From: Selaginella moellendorffii
Lineage: Eukaryota; Streptophyta; Lycopodiopsida; Selaginellales; Selaginellaceae
Direction: 5' to 3'
Assembly: GCF_000143415.4 (NCBI RefSeq)
Contig: NW_003314283.1
Span: forward strand, 1,142,364-1,206,363
DNA length: 64,000 nucleotides
Shown one piece after another: positions 23,283 to 34,386 of this stretch. A model generated the notes under the pieces. That model had not been told where the DNA came from. It was given only the letters and a program-made list of their open reading frames with translations, and ran no database searches. The position numbers and the translations under genes are program-made. Each line of letters opens with the position of its first letter. Position 1 is the first letter of the stretch.

Positions 23283-24507
23283 ATGGGTCGGACTCCTTGC
23301 TGCGACAAAGCAGCTGTGAAGAAGGGGCCGTGGTCTCCCGACGAGGATGTCCGGCTGCGAGATTACATCCAGCGCCATGGCACGGGAGGCAACTGGATCA
23401 CTCTGCCTGGCAAAGCCGGTGAGTTCTTGGATTCTTGGAAGGGAGGGATTCCACGCTCGGGCCGCGCGATGGTCGCAAGAAAGCTCGAAATTTCGGTGGA
23501 GTCCGATGCAATGCGTGCTAATCGAGCTCGGGTTTCGTGGATCGCAGGCTTGAACCGCTGTGGGAAGAGCTGCCGGCTGCGATGGGTGAATTACCTCCGG
23601 CCGGATATCAAGCGCGGGAGTTTCACTCCCGAGGAAGAGAAGCGCATTTGCGATCTCCATGCCAGCATTGGCAGCAGGTACTCCCATCTCTTCTTGCTCG
23701 GGATTTCATGCTTCCATTTGCCTGAAACGTCTCTTCTTGTTTGATTTGAGAGGATTTGGGATTGATTGATCGAGAATTCGAACTGATCAATCTTTTTCTT
23801 TCTTTCTCCTTTGTAGATGGTCGGTGATTGCCGCTGAGCTCCCCGGTAGAACGGACAACGACATAAAGAATCACTGGAACACAAAGCTCAAGAAGAAAAA
23901 TCTCTCGCCTTTTCCGACTTCCACGAAGGCATCGCCCATGGCGGAGAGCTTGCAGAGAGCCATGGAGGCGGTGAAGAAACCGGAGGCAGCGATCAACGCC
24001 AAGAGCGACGATCCACCTCGCAAAACGCGATCGGGAAGAGCAAAACCACAGCCTGCCAGTGCCAGCGACGTTCTAGAAGATCATCAAGATCGACGAAGTT
24101 CTCACACTTCCAGTTCTTCCGCGATCACTCCTGACACCAAAACCAACAAAGCGAGCAGCAGCAACAGCAGTACCAGCAGCGGCATCACCACCGCTTTCCA
24201 CGAGGATTGGGCCGCCGAGAACTTCCATCTCCTTCTTCCCAAGATGGAGCTAGAAGAAGACTGTTCCAAGCACCAAGAACACGAGTTTGAGCGACGAGAC
24301 CACCTCCATCGCCAACTCAATCGCCGTGCTAGCACTGTCCGAGAGATCATCGACGCTGGCCACCTCGATGCTCTGGCGAGGAATCTCGCAGCGGTGGACG
24401 AGTCCTTCTTCGATCCAAATTGGTGGTCTTCCCTCGTGATCTCTCCCAAACTTCCAGGAGAGAGAGCTCTCGATTCGATCTTCGCTAGCAGCGGACACTG
24501 TTGTTAG
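23283..24507 (+). CDS. R2R3-MYB transcription factor, RAX/MYB36 type
   Basis: Three exons (23283-23418, 23548-23677, 23817-24507) encode 318 residues. The start [17 protein letters not shown] and the repeats R2 (about 14-62) and R3 (about 67-113) are complete, with the regular tryptophans (first of R3 replaced by Phe, as usual) and KSCRLRW and [25 protein letters not shown] in R2 and [24 protein letters not shown] are characteristic of the subgroup containing Arabidopsis RAX1-3, MYB36 and MYB87, which act in axillary meristems and Casparian strip formation. The two intron positions are the standard ones of this class. The C-terminal half is Ser/Lys-rich with no motif I know. It converges on the ethylene receptor gene with 178 bp between stops. 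Confidence 0.92.
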
Positions 24508-24685
24508 CTTTTGGAAGGAACCTCGCGTTCCATTTTTTTCCTCTCAATCTTAACAAATATCCACTTCTTTCTATCATGATCTTGATCATAGCTCTTATCC
24601 ATCATCGTTGTATTTACATTTGAGAAAACCATGAGAGTTCTGAGAGAGCCAATTCTCCCATGAACATCCACAACTCTACCACCTT
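24508..24685. other. Shared 3' region of MYB and ETR1-like genes
   Basis: 178 bp between convergent stop codons, with T-rich and A-rich stretches suited to polyadenylation of both transcripts. No further gene. Confidence 0.5.
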
Positions 24686-27152
24686 TTAGATCGAGAATCT
24701 ATCGACGATGTCCCAAAGGACGCTCCTCATCTTGTCCAGCGACAGCGGCCTGTAGAGCACCGCCACAAATCCCAGCTTGAGAAGATGCTCTCTCGCGCTC
24801 GCGTCCGCGTCGGTGGTAAGCGCCACCAGCAGTGGCCTCTCGTTGATCGGGACCTCCTGGAGCTCCGCCAGGAGATCCAAGCTCTCCTGCTGCTGCCAAG
24901 GCGGGCTCGATGACAAGTCGAGCACTGCTACTCTGAACCGCGGCCCCGGAGGATGGCGGACGAGTTGCAAGCACTGCTGGATGGACATGGCCTCGGTAAC
25001 GTCGCAGCCCAGTCGGAGCATCACTCCTCTGGTCATGACGTTGCCGCCAGTTTCACTCACCAGGAGGAGTTTGAGTCCGCTCAAGCTCATCGATCCTTGC
25101 AGTTTGTGCTGCTGCTGCTGCTGCTGTAGTTGTAGTTGCTGTTGCTGATCGGGTTTGTCTGACTTTCCGAGTTTCACGAGGATTGTCACGGTCGATCCCT
25201 TGCCGAGGCCCTCGCTCTCGATCCAGATGTGGCCCCCCATCAAGCTTACAAACCTGGAAAGAGCGTGATGAGAAGCTTTTTCTTTATTCTAAAGAAGCTA
25301 GCAGCTTTTACCTTTTGCATAGTGCTAAGCCCAGGCCTGGACCGCTCCGCTTGTTGACTTGGACAAACTTTGTGAAGAGCTTGGGGATGTCTTGGGAGCG
25401 TAGGCCAATGCCAGTGTCCTTTACCTGCCGTTGCAAAGATGCCGCGGTTAAGAAAAAAGTTTTGTGTGGGTGGAGAGCTTACTTGTATTCTAATGTAAAA
25501 GTGAGAATCGCCCTGTGTTGGAAGGAACTCTGGTGCTCTAGGATCTCGCGAGTACTCCGGCCTCTCCATGCAAGCGGACACAGTGATACTTCCATCCTTC
25601 GTGAACTTGACGGCATTTCCTATGATGAATAGAACGATCTGCAAGAGACGCTTCTCGTCTCCAACAGCAAATTCCGGAAGGTCGGCAGCCAAATTCATGG
25701 TGATGTAAAGCTTCTTCACAGCAGCTATTGGCTTCACAAGGTTGTAGACCTGGACAACAACACAATTAAAAATTGAAACAACAAAAAGAGAGAGACCGGA
25801 GACAAACCTCTCGGAAGAGAAACAGAAGGTTGAATGGAGCAATCTCGAGTTGGAAGCTGCCATCTTCGAGCTTGGAGAGGTCCAAAACATCGTCTATAAG
25901 CTTGGCCAAAAGCCTGCTATTGCGTAGGATGGTCTCCACCATCGACCGTTGCTCCGCATTGAGCTGGCTGTCCTGGAGGAGCGACGAGAGAGTTATGATC
26001 GTATGCATGGGAACACGCATCTCGTGATTCATGACAGCCAGGAAATCGTTGCAAGCGGACACGGCAGTCTCTGCCTCCTGTCGAGCAGCGTCCAGCGCTA
26101 TGTTTTGCTCCACTAGCAAGTCTCGGGACCGTATGGATTCCTCCAATATTGCCGCGTGGGAGAGAGCGACGGCAACCTGCAAAGCAAATCACCAACTTAG
26201 AGGAAAAAGTAAAGAAAAAGGAATCAAATAAGAGACCACTTGCCTGGTCGGCGACGACTTCCACAAGCTCAAGCTCGTGAATGCGCCACCTTCGCGCGCT
26301 ATCTGACGGCAATATCAAAACCAGCAGCGCATACGGACCTTTGGCCGGCTCGGGCCAGTCGACGATTGGAAAGTTCACCATGCGCAAGAGCGGCACGCGC
26401 ACAGCAACAGCATCTCCAGAAATGTATTTCCCAGCGTGTGTTCTTGTCATGGCCACAGGGCTGCTGGACGGAATGACCACCGCGCGATTGCTGCTGAAAA
26501 CCTGTCGCAGCGTTGGGTGGTGTATCGGCACGATCCCAACGTTGGCCTTGCTCAGCTGGCGAAGCGAGTGTGTGAGCTGAAGCTCGAGACCGTTTCTAGT
26601 CGGCATCCACAGCGTGCATTCTTCCAGAGCCAAAGCCTTCCCGAGCTCGACCAGCGTGGAGTTGAGAATGGTGTGCCTGTCTAGCGTGCTCCGGATCTCC
26701 TGCGTGAGCATTCTTACGTGCCGGCCAGCCTCTTCCTGCGTCCGGATGATCCCCATCTCCCTGTCCAGCTCGTCCGCCTTGTTCTTGAGGAAGAGCTCGC
26801 GGGTCTTGACGCTGAGCAAGTCGGGGATGATATGGACGAGCATGAGCGCTGTGGCGCACGAAACCACCGCTGTGAGAATTTTCGCGACTGTCATCACGGT
26901 CGCCATTGTTCTCGAGTGAGAGCCCAGCGTCCAGAGGCTGATGAAATGCGTAGCTCCACACAGGACGATGAAGGCACCAAACTGTACGAGCACCCAGCGG
27001 TATGGAAACAAGGCGGATTTCTTGACGAAGTAGATGAGCTCGATCGGAATGGAGAAGTAGGCGAGCGCAATGAAGAAATCCGCGATGTACTGGTACCGGA
27101 TGTGGATGTCATCGGACGACCACTGCGGCTCGATGATGCAGTTGCAATCCAT
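24686..27152 (-). CDS. ETR1: ETR1-type ethylene receptor histidine kinase
   Basis: Five exons (26244-27152, 25808-26176, 25483-25749, 25312-25424, 24686-25253) encode 741 residues, nearly the length of Arabidopsis ETR1. Three membrane helices (about 22-45, 53-75, 90-112) hold the copper/ethylene site: C65 and H69 in VLCGATH. The N-terminal cysteines for dimer disulfides are C3 and C5. A GAF domain follows, then a histidine kinase with H354 (NHEMR), N-box (IGNAVKF), DTGIG, FTKF and [11 protein letters not shown], as in subfamily I. The receptor sits in the ER membrane and signals through CTR1 when ethylene is absent. Oddities: intron 1 is GC-AG (CAG|GCAAGT), a poly-Gln linker precedes the receiver, and the receiver lacks two usual active-site residues. 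It is divergent from the EH gene. Confidence 0.96.
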
Positions 27153-27783
27153 CTTGCTCCTCCTCTTCCTCCTGCGCTACCTCCTAGGCCCTTGCCCCTA
27201 ATCCCTGGCTGTGATTCTCACTCCTGGCCGATCCAGACGCCATTGGAATGGAGAATTTCGGAATGACGAGGTGGAGATTACCGCAGAATCTCACTCTCCC
27301 GATTTCGAGCTGACAGGAGCTCCTAGCGGCGCGGCCGTGCTTACCTCGCGCTCGAGATTCCAGCGCCTCGATCGTGGCCAAAACCCTAGACGAAGAGACA
27401 GAGAGAGCTCCTCCACTAGCTGCATTCCGTGGAGCATATTGCTAGTAAAAGTCGAAAGCATTCACGGAAAGAGAAAAACTTCACGGACCAGGCATATAGA
27501 TGATCCCGGACCGTTGATCCTGTAAAATCGCATTCCCAGCCGTCGGATCAAAATCACAGTTTTACCCACTTTCCCGCGGGTCTCGAGCCGGCGACTTTCT
27601 CTCGAGGTATATTCTTTTTCCCCTTGAGGTATATGCTTTTTCTCTTGCTGAGGATTAGGGTTGAAGTGCTGCTCGATCGATCGATAGGCGCTGGCGCAGA
27701 TCCGGCGCTGCGCAATGCCGGTGTAGGAGGCGGCGAGAGGTTTGTGTGCCGGACGGGAATTTCGCGTCGCTGTGCAATGCGAA
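27153..27783. promoter_or_regulatory. Divergent promoter of ETR1-like and EH genes
   Basis: 631 bp separate the two start codons. It contains a telo-box (AAACCCTAGA, 27381-27390) and a CGATCGATCGAT run (about 27674-27685). No protein-coding stretch is evident. Confidence 0.5.
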
Positions 27784-30700
27784 ATGGCGGATCCAGCAGC
27801 TTTCGATTTCTTCTTCCAGCAGGCCGATGTGGATCGGGATGGGAAGGTGAGTGGCGCCGAGGCAATCCACTTCTTCAAGGGATCGAATTTGCCTCAGCCT
27901 GTTCTTGCCAAGGTAATGTAAATAGCGATGTATTTTCCTTGTTTTTATTCTTTCTTTTGCTCTTTGTAGATTTGGCATGCTGCGGACAATGGCCATACCG
28001 GGTTTCTCTCGCGACCAGAGTTTTATAACGCCTTGAAGCTCGTCACGGTTGCTCAGTCTGGACGAGAGCTGACGCCGGAGATCATGAGAGCGGCGCTCGT
28101 CGGGCCGGCGTCGCTCAAGATTCCATCTCCAAAAATTCAGCTCCCCGCGGGCCAGCAGTCGCAAATCCCAGTTCCTGGACAACAGGCACCACCACCTCTT
28201 CCAGTTTCAACGACGCAAGTTACTGTTCAACCTGGTAGGACTTCGTTTAGCAGTGGACCGCCACCTCCACCACTTCAAGGCTCTCTACAACAAAATGCAT
28301 CGTTTAGCGTCGCACAGCCAGCTCCCGGTGCTTTACCAAGACCATCGTTTACCGGCGGCGGCGCGTCACAGCCACCATCGTATACCGGTGCTACCACGCT
28401 ACAACCACAGCAGGGACCATCTTTTCCCGGTGCTACCACGCCACAACCACAGCAAACACCATCGTTTGCCAGTGCTACCGCGTCACAGCCATCATCATCG
28501 TTTGCAAGCGCTCCTTTACCACAACCACAGCAAACACCGTCGTTTCCTACGCAACTGCAGCAAGCACCATCGTTTGCTACCAATGCAAACACGCCACAGC
28601 TTCAGCAAACACCATCGTTTGCCACTGCTCCTACACCACAGCCTCAGCAAACTCCTCGGGCACCGGTGTATCAACAGCAACCTCCAGTACAAAGCGTTCC
28701 AAGACCAGGTTCTTCCGGTGGACTTGGAGCAGAATCTTGGCGGCCAAGCAGTGTGCAAGGTCAGCTCTTTTCATCGGCAACCCCAGTGAGACCAACAACT
28801 TCAGCTATACCCAATCAAAGTTTTTCTGTCAACAATGGCCCGAGCACCAACTTTGCTTCCCAGCAAGGTCCTGGTGCTCCTCCGGGGTTGCGGGCTGGAG
28901 CTGGAGCTCCCGATGGAGCTAAAGCCTCTGGAGGATTTAGTCCCTTTGGCAACGACGCGTTTTCCGTGAGCTCTACTACAGCAAGACCGGCGATTGATCA
29001 GAACTTTGTTGCTTCATCTCCGTTGACACCGAGACAGCCGTCTCCTGGAATGTCCCCGCAAGCGCCGCCTCCTAAAGTCATGCACGGTTTCAGACCGCCA
29101 ATGGGGTCTGCATGGCCTAAGATGACAGCAAACGATGTACAGCGCTACTCTCGAGTTTTTACGGACGTTGACACAGATAAAGACGGGAAGATCACAGGCA
29201 TACAAGCACGGGATCTCTTCTTGAGCTGGAGACTTCCTAGAGGTATTTTATTTTGTCAGACGTGCATTGGCTCTTAACTTTCTCTCCAGACGTCTTGAAG
29301 CAGGTTTGGGACCTATCGGATCAAGATGGCGATAGCATGCTTTCTTTTCGGGAATTCTCTACGGCTTTATATCTGATGGAACGGCTCCGAGAAGGCCGCC
29401 CTTTACCTCCTGTTCTTCCAGCGGGCTTTCATTTTGACGATGGCACTCCTCAGTCTCATCTTGCTGCTGCACAAGGCTATAATCAACCTTCTTGGCAGCG
29501 CAATGCAAGTACGTTCATTCTTTCCTTTTCGTACTGGAGTATGAATTAACACAAACGAACAGGACCAGGTATGCCTCCAGGACTTGTTCCGCAAGAACAA
29601 TTCGGCATGCCAGGTGCATTTCAAGGACAACAGACAGGAAGACATGCTAGAGCCAGACCCAGGGGTGCGGAGTTTAATGGCAGTGACAAGGTAAATTAAT
29701 CAATAAAGACGTGGGGGCAACCTGACTTTCTGTTATTTGCAGCCAAATCAAAGTGAGGGGAAAGTTTTGGATTCAAAAGAAAAGCTTGAATATTATCGTA
29801 ACAAGCTACAGGAAATCGTAAGGACGTCGTCGAGTTTTCTTTTTTTTTTTCTCCTGTGGTAACATTCTGTATGCAGGTGTTATTCAAAAGAAAATGTGAC
29901 AACCGTTTATCGGAGATCACTGACAGAGCGGCTGCCGAAAAACGCGAGGTGGGAGGTCCTATTAGTTCTTTGTTTATCTGGTTGGGAACGTCGATTTTTG
30001 TGTGTAGGAGGAAATCATGGCGAAGAAGTATGAAGAGAAGTATAAGCAGGCACTGGAAGTGAATTCACGTTTGGTGTCTGAAGAAGCAGCCTTTCGCGAA
30101 ACACAGGTCTGCTTGTGCCTAAGATATGCATACTAAAAAATGGTCTCTTCAGACTCTCAAATCTGAGCTTCGGAGTGCGATTGCTGAAATTGAACGCGGG
30201 GGAAATCCAAATGCGCTGCTCCAGGTTACGCACAGAATTATTTATGCCTGCTCTGATTTTTTTTTCCCTCTCCAACAGACTCGTGCAGATCGTATTGCAA
30301 ATGACCTTGATGAACTTGAGAAGGCGTTGGTCCAGCGTGGTAACCTTCTTGGGCTTCAAGTTAGCGGGACAGCCAAAGTTGAGCTTCCATTTGGTAAGTG
30401 AAACAATCAGGACATTTATAGCTTATGCTGACGCGTGGATTGACAGGATGGCAGCCAGGGCTTCAAGAAAATGCCGTTGAATGGGATGAGGACTGGGATA
30501 AGTTTGATGACGAAGGTTGGCAATTGTTTATTTCCCATTCGCATATTTACTTATAATTCATGCAGGATACAACACGATTCAAGGGATTATGGACGAGCAA
30601 CCTGTATCTGGAACAGCCTCACATCCTGGCTGGGACGAGAATAGCATGTTTGCTGATGGCTTTGACTTTGCATCCGAGCCCATTCACGCGGAGGAAAACT

Positions 30701-31427
30701 TTGATAAAGGGCCTGCTGACTCGCCGCACGCAGAAAGCGAAACGAGCTCCATCAAAAGTGGTGTTGATAGCCCACAGTGGTCTCCAAAAGGTTATCCGTC
30801 CAAGAGAAGCATTCCTGGAAGTTCTCCTTTGTCAGCCAAAGCAGATCACAGGCAAGGACGTAAATTTCTGACTTTTTGTTTTTCTTCTAATATACGTCTT
30901 GTAGCTTTGAGTCGCACGAAGACGAGCCGCCCTTCCATTCTTCAAGGTTTGCTCTTCGATTTCATGGTAATGAACTTTTGTTTCGACTCGTTCTCTTTTG
31001 CAGCTTTGATCAAGATCCATCTTTTGACTCAACGGATCACTACGAAGAAACTCCTTGGACTAGCGCGTTCGGCAACCCAAACGAGGATGTGTGGGGTCTA
31101 GGGACCGACTCTCCATCTTCCTCTTTCCAGGTACTCTATAACTTGTTATTCTGATTTGGTGTCATCATAACACAGGCGTCTTTCCTTCAGCCTTTAGCGG
31201 TTAAAACCCGATCAGAAAGAGACTCTTTGGACTTGGGATCGATAAACATAAGCTCTCCTGCTCACAGCGAAGCCAAGAACGAAGGCGACTTCTTTGGCAA
31301 AAAGGAGTGGAACGATTGGCCTGGTGACACCAACAGCACTTCAGTGCCAAGCACTCCGTTGTTTAAGAGTGAGTCGCCAAAACATGAAGGCTCGTATTTC
31401 GGTCAACCGAGCCGGCTTGAGTTATGA
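27784..31427 (+). CDS. EH1: EH-domain endocytic adaptor (AtEH/Pan1 type, TPLATE complex)
   Basis: About fourteen exons give roughly 980-985 residues: 27784-27912, 27970-29242, 29290-29508, 29563-29690, 29743-29817, 29877-29948, 30008-30106, 30153-30224, 30279-30393, 30447-30515, 30566-30851, 30905-30946, 31004-31130, and 31176 or 31191 to 31427. EH domain 1 (about 1-90) has the EF-hand DVDRDGKVSGAEA; EH domain 2 (about 370-460) has DVDTDKDGKI and DLSDQDGDSMLSF. Between them lies a Gln/Pro/Ser-rich linker with PSF repeats. A coiled coil (KEKLEYYRNKLQE...) and an acidic Trp/Phe-rich tail follow. In plants such proteins bind NPF motifs and membranes in clathrin-mediated endocytosis. Intron 11 is probably GC-AG (ACAG|GCAAGG). 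The last acceptor has two in-frame choices. Confidence 0.92.
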
Positions 31428-32103
31428 TATGATGCAACGCTTGTAGATTGAGGTACCTTTTGTTGTAATTGGTTTCTCCCACTCACTTTTGCAGTGGTTA
31501 TTTCTATACACATTTTTTCGATTGCGATTATAAGAGCAAGAAATGTGGATCTTAAGGGTACTGACTTATTCATTGCCTTTCCAGTGAAGCATAGAAACTT
31601 AAAGATTGGAGGTGTGCTAGAACCAAACAATCTCAGGTAGCATATCTCTTCCCCTCTCTTTGTGAGGTTCTTAGTATCATTTGTTCTTACAAGTGACGGG
31701 AAGTATTTGGCATTCAAGGTAGTTATGGACACCCTTTGGACAAAGATCATTCAAGTTTAAAGCACTCCTCAAAGCTCTTGTGGCGCAGTCCCAAAACATT
31801 CGACATGCGATCACAGAAGTGTGTAGTTACATTGTAGCAGGTTCTTTAGAATATTTTTTTTTTTTCCGTTTTTGTTTTTCTCTTCTTTTGTACACGTAAT
31901 TTACAGCGACGGGGGTTCAATACCCTTCCTAAGAACTTTCACTTTAAACCGAGGTGTCGTAACTACCGCCTCTTCACGTCTCGCGCGCTTCGTCTCCTTC
32001 GGTTTTCCAGCTTCTCATGTGTCTGATCTAAAGGTATGCGCCTTGTTCTTTCTGTGTTTGCCACAAAATTTTGTTTTCCTCTACCGCAGGAAAACCGCTT
32101 ATC
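31428..32103. promoter_or_regulatory. EH gene 3' end and PAR1-gene leader with intron
   Basis: No gene is seen. AAAG|GTATGC (32033/32034) and CTACCGCAG (32089) fit a 56-bp leader intron placed 14 bp before the ATG of the next gene. Confidence 0.45.
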
Positions 32104-33716
32104 ATGACGCGGGGGCTACTTTTCTTGCTGGTGCTGCTCTTCATGAGTAGCATCGTCAGCTGTAAGTTGTAGTTGCTGCAAATGAGTGCCCGAGATTATA
32201 TCTTTTTCTTCATAATGCAGGTGACTTGGAGTGCGAGGATTTGCCGGCGGAGGATTGTGCATTTGCGGTCTCGTCGTCGGGAGCCAGATGCATGCTTCAA
32301 AACGCAACCAACGAACTGAAATGCGAAGTATAAGTCTTTCGTAGCTGCTTGCTTTGAGCTCATCACAGCTGGATTTTTGTTGCAGACGTCCATGGTCATG
32401 TCGGACAAAAGAGTGGAATGGATTGAGAGTAGCGAGTGTATGCAGTCGTGTGGGGTCGACAGAATGACGGTTGGAATGTTCCCAGACGCGTTGCTAGACA
32501 AGTCTTTTCTTCCCAAGCTCTGCAGCCCGAGCTGTCAGATCAGCTGCCACAACGTTTTCGATCTTTACGTTAGTCTCGCCGTTGGCGAAGGTAACACTTT
32601 TCACTTGAGAGAAAAAGGCTTGAAGTTTTATCTCTTTCCTTACCAGGTTTCTACTTACCGAGTCTCTGCCAAACACAACCTGTGAGGGTGCACAGAAAGA
32701 TGAAGGTCGACTCGACTCCTCTTATCAAGCCTCCGGACGAGAGTCTTCCAGCTCCAGCTCCAGCGCCCGAATTATCAGCAGCTCAAGGAAGTGTCCCCGC
32801 GGGCTCGCCGTCGCCAACGTCAACTCCATCTATTCAAGCACCAGCAATTCAAGTACCAGTTCCAGCACCAGCACCAGCAATTCAAGCACCGGTTCCAGCA
32901 CCAGAACAGGCAGAAGCAGTGCAAGCACCAGTTCCAGCGCCGCAGCAAGTCCAAGCACCGGCTCCAGCACCAGAGCAGCCACCGGCACCAGCACCAGCTC
33001 TTCCAGTTTCAATCGCGGCTCCGGCACCAGAGCTAACTCTAGCTCCAGCCCCGGTTTTACCGGCGGAGGAGCCTGTTCCATTCTCGCCAACTTTGACACC
33101 AGCCGAGGAGCCTTTCCAGCCTTTCCCATCTCCGCCAACTTTCGGACCGGCAGAGGAGCCGTATCCATCGCCAGTGGTGGCAGCACCAGCGGAAGAGCCA
33201 GCTCTAGCGGAGGAGCCAGCTCCGGCTGAAGAGCCAGTCCAAGCTCCGGCCGAGCAACCAGCCGAAGCTCTTGCTCCATCTCTAGAAGACGGCGGCTGGT
33301 CTGAAGAAGTCGAAACTCCAGCGCCGGCTCCAGTGGCTGCCTTGGCCGAGGCGGAGGCTCCTTCGGCTGCTACACCGATTTACGAGTCACACTTTGAGCT
33401 CGAAGCCCCGCCTCCAAGCACGTACTACGACGAGGAGCCAGCAGCAGCACCATCGGAGGAATCTAGCGTCGCGGAGGCTCCAAGTTCTTCGAGTTCTTAC
33501 GAGGAAGCTGTCCCGCCAACTTTGTTTGATGGTGGTGCCGAGGGACCAGTGGAAGCACCGCATGCTTTGGAAGGACCGGCTCCCTCCCAGGAAGAAGAAG
33601 CTCCGCCGCCAGGTTTCTATGGCGAGGAAGAAGCTCCGGCCCCGGATTTGCTCGCGAGCGGAGAAGGCGGCGAAGCTCCATCTCCATACAGCGAAGAAGA
33701 AGCTCCATCTCCATGA
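32104..33716 (+). CDS. PAR1-domain secreted protein with long Pro/Ala-rich (AGP-like) tail
   Basis: Four exons (32104-32161, 32221-32327, 32386-32590, 32647-33716) give 479 residues. A signal peptide (1-19, MTRGLLFLLVLLFMSSIVS) is followed by a complete PAR1 domain (photoassimilate-responsive protein 1 family): CEDLPAEDCAFAVSSSG at its start, ECMQSCGVDR, LCSPSCQISC and FYLPSLC, with paired cysteines. Ordinary PAR1 proteins are about 180 residues and end here. This one continues without a break into some 300 residues dominated by APAP, AEEP and APSP units, a composition typical of arabinogalactan/hydroxyproline-rich wall proteins. The function of PAR1 is unknown. The stop at 33714-33716 follows an apparent one-base shift: the next frame stays open with the same repeats to 33909. 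Confidence 0.85.
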
Positions 33717-33909
33717 GCAACCGGAAGGAGGAGCTGAAGCTCCATCGCCAGAGTCTGAGCAGCAACAAGGAGGAGGAGCTCCATCTCCAGCGATTGAGAA
33801 AGCTCCATCTCCGGCATTTGAGCAGCAACAAGGAGGAACTCCATCTCCATCTCCATCTCCAGCGTTTGAGAGGAGGAGCTCCACCACTACCTTTTTAAAT
33901 TTCTCTTAG
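33717..33909 (+). other. Out-of-frame continuation of the Pro-rich tail
   Basis: From about 33713 the +1 frame reads GAEAPSPE, QQQGGGAPSPA and further APSP units for about 65 codons to TAG at 33909. The composition equals the upstream tail, so this was coding in the recent past, or still is if the one-base difference is an assembly error. Confidence 0.6.
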
Positions 33910-33958
33910 TTTTGTTACAAGAGGTCATAACATAATATTAGGTCACTCGCGATGCGTG

Positions 33959-34328
33959 ATGGAAAGAGATTTCTCTTGCTGGAATCGTCAAGCGCCATTC
34001 GCGAATGCGGCTGCTATGATCCAAGATCCAAGCGATCGATCATCGGGCAATCTTCCCTCTCATGGAGCGGCATCCAATCCATTTCTTCGCGGAGCTCTTG
34101 GCAGCGTAATGCGTGTCCTCCCATTTTTTGCTCTATACACATTCGTTGTGGTCGCGATTATAGGTGGCAGTCGAGAGAGCGAGGAGCTAAAACAAGCCTG
34201 GATTCGTAGAGAGTCAAGGTTTACGTGACTGAATTTCTCAGCGAATTTTTTCTTTTTTTCTTGTTTCCAGTGAAGCACGGAAGCGTACTGCTCGTACTGG
34301 CCGGAGTGGAAACCAAGAACAACAATGA
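33959..34328 (+). CDS. Small single-pass membrane protein, unknown
   Basis: Two exons (33959-34218, 34271-34328) would give 105 residues from ATG 33959. One membrane segment, VLPFFALYTFVVVAIIGG, lies at about residues 50-67, followed by a basic/acidic helix ending in Arg/Gln-rich sequence. I do not recognise the family. The splice junction AG|T keeps the frame open but exon 2 could be read differently, so the C-terminus is uncertain. It ends 58 bp before the next gene, in the same direction. Confidence 0.5.
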
Positions 34329-34386
34329 TGGTGCACGGCATGGAGTCTGTGCGCGATAGCTCTCTGGAACAAACTTTACGAAAGCT

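Noticed and set aside
22920-23687. A 255-codon minus-strand ORF over the RAX-like MYB exon 1
   Set aside because: No domain is seen; it overlaps a well-supported gene on the other strand.
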